Of a DNA stretch of 9,752 bases, positions 6,152-9,752 are shown in pieces (positions within the stretch are counted from its first letter, which is position 1; every line of letters begins with the position of its first letter). A program made the translations under genes and the position numbers. The stretch is from contig JAYRHW010000038.1 of the NCBI GenBank assembly GCA_041907145.1, positions 1 through 9,752 on the forward strand, given 5' to 3'. Under the pieces are notes generated by a model, which had not been told where the DNA came from, did not search any database, and saw only the letters and a program-made list of their open reading frames with translations. The stretch comes from JAFLCA01 sp041907145. GTDB taxonomy: Bacteria > Bdellovibrionota_C > UBA2361 > JAFLCA01.

Positions 6152-7264
6152 ATGATGAAATTACCGCTGCTCGCCCTGTTCATTTTGCTCGCCGGCACAA
6201 CCGCACTAACCGAGAGTCCGCCCAACGGCCATGCACCCCTCGTGAGGATCGGCGCTGCCTTGTCTCTTTCCGGCGGGGTAGGCGGCAGCTGGGGAGTGCC
6301 AGAGTTGCAGGGGGTCGAGCTTGCCATCGACGAATGGAATGCCCAGCGCAGCGCCGCACAGCCCGAACTGCATTTAGTTGTTGAGGACACCCAGAGCGAT
6401 AATCCGGGGACGGTTAAGGCGGTCAAAAAGCTCATTGAAGTGGATCACGTTGAGTTACTGGTCGGGCCAACCTGGGCGGATTCATTTCAGGGCGCCTTGC
6501 CCCTGATAGAGAGTGCGAAGCTTCCCACTATTACGCCAAGTGCCGGTTCGAAAACTATGAACCCGAAAGGGGCCCTGCGGTATGCGTTTACCATGTTCCC
6601 CTCCGAGGAAAAGCAGTTCAGTACCCTGCTGGAAACGCCGGCAAGACTCGGGATTACCAAGGTAGCCTATGTATTAGATGAAGATCCCTATTGGGGTACC
6701 TTTCGCAACCTTTTAGACCGCAGCCCCCCGAGGGGGATTACCCAGGTTGCTAAGGAAGCCTTCCCGATGGGCAGTGCCGACTTTCGATCTTGGCTTACCA
6801 AGGTGAAGCGCCTTGCGCCTCAGGCCTTCGTCGGGGGATTTGCTTCCCAAGAGGCCTCCTTAGCGTTCTTGAAGCAGGCAAAAGCCCTATCGCTTTCCAT
6901 ACCTTTCATCTCGGTCGATACTCTTTGCGAATTTCGCTCTGACCAGGCCTTCCGCGATATCCTCTCAGGATCCGTCTGTATCTACATCGAAGATCCAGGC
7001 GATCCCGTCTTTATCGAACGCTTCGAGCGCAGGTATGGGCAAAAGCCGACCGCCATTGCCTCGCGCGGCTATGATGCCGTGATGGTGTTGGCTCGTGCCC
7101 TGGTAACGGCGGGCTCCGCGGCCGGAGTCCCCGCTCAACTGGAAAGAGGGGAGCAACAGTCAGTATCCTATGGCCCCTTTCGCTTCGACGCTGCACACGG
7201 GGTCTCTGCTGGCTCCTTTATCGCCAAGCGCCTGGTCGGGCAGGAGCTACACTCGATAGAATAG
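6152..7264 (+). CDS. Branched-chain amino acid ABC transporter-type substrate-binding protein (orphan)
   Basis: A 370-residue periplasmic-binding-protein family (type 1 fold, Peripla_BP_6/LivJ-like). After a signal peptide (MMKLPLLALFILLAGTTAL, no lipobox Cys) comes the family's opening strand VRIGAALSLSGG (31-42), then GVELAIDEWN (54-63), VVEDTQSDNPGTVKAVKKLI (76-95), LLVGPTWADSFQGALPLIE (102-120) and ITPSAG (127-132). These match the first lobe of LivJ-like proteins. The second lobe has VAYVLDEDPYWGTFRNLL (171-188), FVGGFASQEASLAFLKQA (226-243) and the late GYDAVMVLARAL (306-317). C259 and C276 may form a disulfide. It should bind a small ligand in the periplasm; the ligand cannot be told, as the family also binds amides, urea and aromatic acids. 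No permease or ATPase gene lies within the window. ATGATG gives two possible starts; only a weak AGGG precedes them. Confidence 0.88.
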   Translation: MMKLPLLALFILLAGTTALTESPPNGHAPLVRIGAALSLSGGVGGSWGVPELQGVELAIDEWNAQRSAAQPELHLVVEDTQSDNPGTVKAVKKLIEVDHVELLVGPTWADSFQGALPLIESAKLPTITPSAGSKTMNPKGALRYAFTMFPSEEKQFSTLLETPARLGITKVAYVLDEDPYWGTFRNLLDRSPPRGITQVAKEAFPMGSADFRSWLTKVKRLAPQAFVGGFASQEASLAFLKQAKALSLSIPFISVDTLCEFRSDQAFRDILSGSVCIYIEDPGDPVFIERFERRYGQKPTAIASRGYDAVMVLARALVTAGSAAGVPAQLERGEQQSVSYGPFRFDAAHGVSAGSFIAKRLVGQELHSIE

Positions 7265-7322
7265 GCTCCTGCGAGCATGGCCGCTAAACACGGTGGACAT
7301 CCTCTTACTCACAGCCCTCCAT

Positions 7323-7356
7323 AAATTGACCGATAAGTAACGTTATCGGTCAATTT
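7323..7356. repeat. Perfect 14-bp inverted repeat with 6-base spacer
   Basis: AAATTGACCGATAA (7323-7336) and TTATCGGTCAATTT (7343-7356) are exact reverse complements around GTAACG. It lies 58 bases past the stop of the binding-protein gene. As RNA it would be a long stem, possibly a terminator or 3'-end stabiliser, though the T-run after it is only three. As DNA it is a large dyad such as TetR- or MarR-like dimers recognise. Placement does not decide between these. Confidence 0.7.
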
Positions 7357-7389
7357 GAAGCATGCACCAGCACGGCCCCAAGCCTGAGC

Positions 7390-7425
7390 AGCCGCCGGGC
7401 AAATCGCGATTGCGCGGCTCCTTTT
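7390..7425 (+). terminator. Candidate intrinsic terminator after the binding-protein gene
   Basis: AGCCGC (7390-7395) pairs with GCGGCT (7414-7419); after a 3-base bulge GCAA (7399-7402) pairs with TTGC (7410-7413), leaving a 7-base loop. CC and then TTTT (7422-7425) follow. A G/C-rich stem followed by a short T-run fits a moderate rho-independent terminator on the plus strand, about 125 bases after the stop. Confidence 0.45.
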
Positions 7426-7559
7426 CTGGCCGTTTTGATAGCCAAATTGCCTAGGGGTAACCCTGCCTCTGTATTGGAAAATTCGCCCTGATGAATAAAT
7501 CGCTGCGGTCACCCCTCTAAGCTTTGAGAGTTCAGCTGAATAAACCTCTCTGCATACGG

Positions 7560-8027
7560 ATGCCAATGCTCAATCGTAACTCGGCGCTACGAAGTCTGCT
7601 CGTCTTTCAGGCTATAGGATTTGCGGTGCAGATTGCATTAATCTGGGCGGACGAGGCTTTTGACCTCGCGAATACGGTCTTTGGCCAGCCCAAAGTTCCC
7701 TTCAACTATATCGAGGCATTTTCTGAGTCGGCCATCGCGTTAACGCTGGGAGCCCTGGTGCTCTGGTATACGGCGCGCCTCGTTAGCCACATCAAGTATC
7801 TCGAAGGGCTTATCTCTCTATGCGCTTACTGCCACAAGGTGCACCTCGATGGGAAATGGCTGCCGTTGGAAGATTTCCTGAGCAGCCGATCCGAGGCCAG
7901 CTTCTCTCACGGTTTCTGCCCTGAGTGTACCGCAACGCATTACGGCAAATACATGCCCGAGACAGGCCCTAGAAACGATGCGAGCGCTCCTCGGGAGGCA
8001 AAAAATCCCGCGCACTCGCTGCTCTAA
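7560..8027 (+). CDS. Two-helix membrane protein with C-terminal four-cysteine (zinc-ribbon-like) module
   Basis: From ATG 7560 the product is 155 residues. Two hydrophobic segments (about 11-31 and 54-76) are joined by a short probable periplasmic loop (DEAFDLANTVFGQPKVPFNY). The remaining ~80 residues are cytoplasmic by inference. That part begins LEGLISLCAYC (81-91) and continues through KWLPLEDFL to SFSHGFCPEC (114-123). This is a known C-terminal module, usual form 'LxGLxPICAxCKKIRD ... SHGICPxC', attached to PAS, response-regulator or membrane sensor parts in many bacteria; C88, C91, C120 and C123 would bind a metal, with H117 nearby. Here it stands alone behind two helices, with no kinase, cyclase or receiver domain. 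Inference: a small sensor or partner of one. Start is uncertain: ATG 7566 has GGA 5 bases away, and the frame is open to a TTG at 7524. No operon partner is clear; the next gene begins 78 bases on. Confidence 0.75.
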   Translation: MPMLNRNSALRSLLVFQAIGFAVQIALIWADEAFDLANTVFGQPKVPFNYIEAFSESAIALTLGALVLWYTARLVSHIKYLEGLISLCAYCHKVHLDGKWLPLEDFLSSRSEASFSHGFCPECTATHYGKYMPETGPRNDASAPREAKNPAHSLL

Positions 8028-8070
8028 TTTTCGAAGGCGGGCCTTACTGCATACGGAGACGCATACCCCC

Positions 8071-8095
8071 TTGACCGGCGCACTCGCCGCGTCAA
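8071..8095 (+). promoter_or_regulatory. Stem-loop just before the glycosyltransferase start
   Basis: TTGACCGGCG (8071-8080) pairs with CGCCG-GTCAA (8085-8095, one bulged C) around a CACT loop. It ends 10 bases before the ATG at 8106, where a ribosome site would be expected, and there is no purine-rich Shine-Dalgarno. It could be a terminator for the upstream gene (no T-run) or control translation of the next one. Confidence 0.4.
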
Positions 8096-8105
8096 ACATC
8101 ATACT

Positions 8106-9683
8106 ATGCATTCTGAACTACTGAGGAGATACCGGCGAGCATGCTTCGTCCCAGGACTATGTATAGCTCTAGCGCCGATTCTGCTGTACTTGGCCGCCCA
8201 GTGGACCGGCACAGCGCTGTGGGACGATGCCTTTATGTTTGCTCGCTATGCCCGCCATTGGCTGTCTGGCGGCGACATTTCTTGGAACCCTGATAACCGC
8301 CCGACGTACGGGCTGACCAGCCTCGGCTATTTTTTCTATCTCCTTCCTTTCCTTTCTGTTTCATGGACCACTCCAGCCCTTGCGCTCTGGTGGGCGAGCG
8401 CTTCCTCTGGCGCTCTGTGTATCCTGTTGCTCCTGATCCGGGCCTGGAAATCCAGCCCGGCTGATAGCTCCGCGGAACGATGGCTGCAACTGCTCTTTGT
8501 TGCGATTATCCTCGGCGCAGCTGCCCCCGAGCTGAGCGTGCATATGACCAGCGGTATGGACACCTGTTTCAGCCTCGCTTGGATAACGGCAACTCTCGGC
8601 TTGATGGAACAAAGAAGCGAGCGAGTTTCCTCAGCCCGTGCGCCGGCCCTCTGGATTGGACTAACCTTTATCGTTCGGCCAGACGCCCTCTTACTTTTGC
8701 TGCCGGCATGGCTCCTGCTGCAGGCTACGTTTCGTCACAGCTGCGTTGAATTTCTCAAGGTCTCGGCAGTCGTCCTGCTTCAAGTAGCGGCCGCGCGAGT
8801 TTACTTCGGAAGCTGGCTGCCTAATCCATTCTACGTAAAATCGAGCACGCTCTACGACCCGGCCTTCTATGATTTCTTTAAGGGCGCTACGCTTCACTAC
8901 CTGCTTCTTTTTTTCAGCGCTCTACCCTGGGTTGTCCTTGCCATTGGTGCCCAAATGTTACTCCTCCGACGAAGCTTCAGTCGTCGTCAGGCAGCATTCC
9001 TTGCCTCGACGACGCTTTTTGCGGGATATCAACTGCTGTATGTCACTCCTATTATGGGAGAACATGCCCGCTTCTATTTCCCCGCCTTACCGCTCCTTTG
9101 TGCCGTGAGCACAGAAGCCCTAGTGCAGCTCAAGCGCTGGGCGGAAGCTCGATACGCGCTGACGGAAAAACTGCAGAGAGTAAGGTTCCCCGCTGTCTTT
9201 TTGCTCTGCGTCGCAGCGGCAGTTACGCTTCAATTCGACTCGCTTGCTGACGCGATCCATGAGATTCAGGTGGCTAGGCACCGGCCCTGGAATCTGAACG
9301 AGATTTATCATGCCCGCTACGAGAAGAGCTGGGCTAAGCTTGATGCCGTCTCCGCTCTCCCCTCCTCCACCGAGATTGCAGCCACGGAAGTTGGACTGCT
9401 TGGACTAATGAATATCGACAAGACTATCGTCGATCTCACCGGCTTGCATGACAGCCGCTTCATCACGGGATTTGCAGCCGAGAAACTTTGGAAAGTGCCC
9501 CCCGATATCTTGTACATGCCATTCCCCCATTACCGCGCTATGACAGCGGCAATAGAGAGCGACCCCTACTTCCGGACCGAATACCTCTACCTGACGGCAG
9601 ATGCGCTGGATGCGCGGTTTGGCGTGGCGCTACGCAAGTCGAGTCCTGTTTATGCAGAACTAAAGAAAATCTTTACCGAGTGA
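8106..9683 (+). CDS. GT-C-type polytopic membrane glycosyltransferase
   Basis: A 525-residue inner-membrane protein with about nine hydrophobic segments in the first 375 residues and a soluble C-terminal domain. Family marks in order: W39-D40-D41 followed by AFMFARYARHWLSGG (in GT-C enzymes the Asp pair of the first loop is catalytic), SWNPDNRPTYGLTSLGYFF (59-77), TSGMDT (148-153), IVRPDALLLL (189-198), YFGSWLPNPFYVKS (233-246) and GEHARFYFPALPLL (318-331). The C-terminal domain has ATEVGLLGLMNIDKTIVDLTG (426-446, shown in parts: ATEVGLLGL, KTIVDLTG) and PPDILYMP (465-472), a pattern common in this group of lipid-linked-sugar transferases. It probably moves a sugar from a polyprenyl phosphate donor to an envelope acceptor on the periplasmic side; donor and acceptor are unknown. 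No ribosome site precedes the ATG; a hairpin sits there instead. The 3' end overlaps a convergent gene by 11 bases. Confidence 0.82.
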   Translation: MHSELLRRYRRACFVPGLCIALAPILLYLAAQWTGTALWDDAFMFARYARHWLSGGDISWNPDNRPTYGLTSLGYFFYLLPFLSVSWTTPALALWWASASSGALCILLLLIRAWKSSPADSSAERWLQLLFVAIILGAAAPELSVHMTSGMDTCFSLAWITATLGLMEQRSERVSSARAPALWIGLTFIVRPDALLLLLPAWLLLQATFRHSCVEFLKVSAVVLLQVAAARVYFGSWLPNPFYVKSSTLYDPAFYDFFKGATLHYLLLFFSALPWVVLAIGAQMLLLRRSFSRRQAAFLASTTLFAGYQLLYVTPIMGEHARFYFPALPLLCAVSTEALVQLKRWAEARYALTEKLQRVRFPAVFLLCVAAAVTLQFDSLADAIHEIQVARHRPWNLNEIYHARYEKSWAKLDAVSALPSSTEIAATEVGLLGLMNIDKTIVDLTGLHDSRFITGFAAEKLWKVPPDILYMPFPHYRAMTAAIESDPYFRTEYLYLTADALDARFGVALRKSSPVYAELKKIFTE

Positions 9684-9752
9684 TCGACAGGATGTAAGGC
9701 GCCAGCACCTCGGCATAAATACCGTGCTTCAGTGCCGTCGGGTGAGGATCCC
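9673..9752 (-). CDS. C-terminal end of a probable SGNH/GDSL-type hydrolase or acetyltransferase (truncated by window edge)
   Basis: Read on the minus strand from 9750 the frame gives DPHPTALKHGIYAEVLAPYI then LSITR and a TAA (9675-9673). DxHPTxxxHxxYAExLxxYI closely follows the last block of SGNH/GDSL esterases, where the Asp and His of DxH complete the catalytic triad with an N-terminal Ser. The alternative minus frames either stop at once or lack any pattern. Only 25 residues are visible, so the full family (esterase, or O-acetyltransferase of the AlgJ/DltD kind) cannot be told. Its stop lies inside the 3' end of the glycosyltransferase gene, a tail-to-tail overlap of 11 bases. A role in trimming or modifying surface carbohydrate would fit that neighbour, by inference. 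Confidence 0.55.
   Translation of the reverse strand, partial: DPHPTALKHGIYAEVLAPYILSITR

Larger units (their letters stand above)
7265..7559 (+). other. Structured non-coding stretch between the binding protein and the two-helix cysteine protein
   Basis: Nearly 300 bases without a credible gene. In order it holds a 14-bp perfect palindrome (7323-7356), a terminator-like stem with T4 (7390-7425), and a small stem with a GUAA tetraloop (AGGG/CCCT, 7453-7464). A weak promoter candidate follows: TTGGAA (7474-7479) and TAAATC (7496-7501), 16 apart. The upstream part is presumably the 3' end of the binding-protein transcript, the last part the leader of the next gene. Confidence 0.45.

Noticed and set aside
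7396..7464. Resemblance to a GEMM (cyclic di-GMP) riboswitch: GGGCAAA ... GATAGCC ... TTGCC
   Set aside because: Short pieces match the 5' and 3' ends of the consensus, but the internal GNRA-capped hairpin and the following GACGCAAAGCC block are absent; the 5' part is better explained as a terminator stem. A covariance-model search would settle it.
7309..7566. 85-residue minus-strand frame in the gap
   Set aside because: It runs through the 14-bp palindrome and the terminator-like stem, has no recognisable content and no good start signal.
7550..8057. Repeated 11-mer CTGCATACGGA (7550-7560 and 8047-8057)
   Set aside because: A match of this length is expected by chance in a window of this size, and the two copies sit at different distances from their genes.
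9746..9751. GGATCC restriction site at the window end
   Set aside because: Could mark a cloning boundary, but a six-base site occurs by chance and no vector sequence is visible.

Overview
The window looks like chromosomal DNA from a Gram-negative bacterium of moderate to slightly high G+C. Supporting this are two strong AGGAGG ribosome binding sites, Sec-type signal peptides, a GspE/PilB-class secretion ATPase, a Flp/Tad-type prepilin and a periplasmic-binding-fold protein. A C-terminal cysteine module (CAYC ... SHGFCPEC) of a kind I associate with signalling proteins of Deltaproteobacteria-like and related lineages is also present. The phylum cannot be fixed from sequence alone. I see no tRNA, rRNA, CRISPR array, transposase or integrase.

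Layout. 1-534 (+) is the 3' end of an unrecognised gene with a charged, Pro/Ala-rich tail. 708-1190 (+) is a small cytoplasmic protein of unknown role. 1432-2577 (+) is a secreted HAF-repeat protein with seven recognisable repeats, preceded by a plausible promoter with an overlapping palindrome. A long imperfect hairpin (2581-2651) fills the gap to a convergent minus-strand cluster.

The cluster reads right to left: an unknown single-span membrane protein (5928-4951), a Flp-like prepilin whose Shine-Dalgarno overlaps the previous stop codon (4939-4685), a possible 26-residue basic peptide (4585-4505), and a 610-residue GspE/PilB-type ATPase with an unusual histidine-rich head (4484-2652). This is the most interesting unit here: a pilin, an assembly ATPase and an unknown membrane-anchored partner, with no inner-membrane platform protein, secretin or prepilin peptidase in the window.

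To the right, 6152-7264 (+) is an orphan branched-chain-amino-acid-type substrate-binding protein with no transporter genes beside it. It is followed by a non-coding stretch rich in secondary structure (a 14-bp perfect palindrome, a terminator-like stem with T4, and a GNRA-loop stem). Then come a two-helix membrane protein ending in the four-cysteine module (7560-8027), a GT-C-type membrane glycosyltransferase (8106-9683), and, converging on it with an 11-base overlap, the C-terminal end of a probable SGNH/GDSL hydrolase (9752-9673, minus). The last two suggest envelope polysaccharide or glycoconjugate work, but this is inference from family and proximity.
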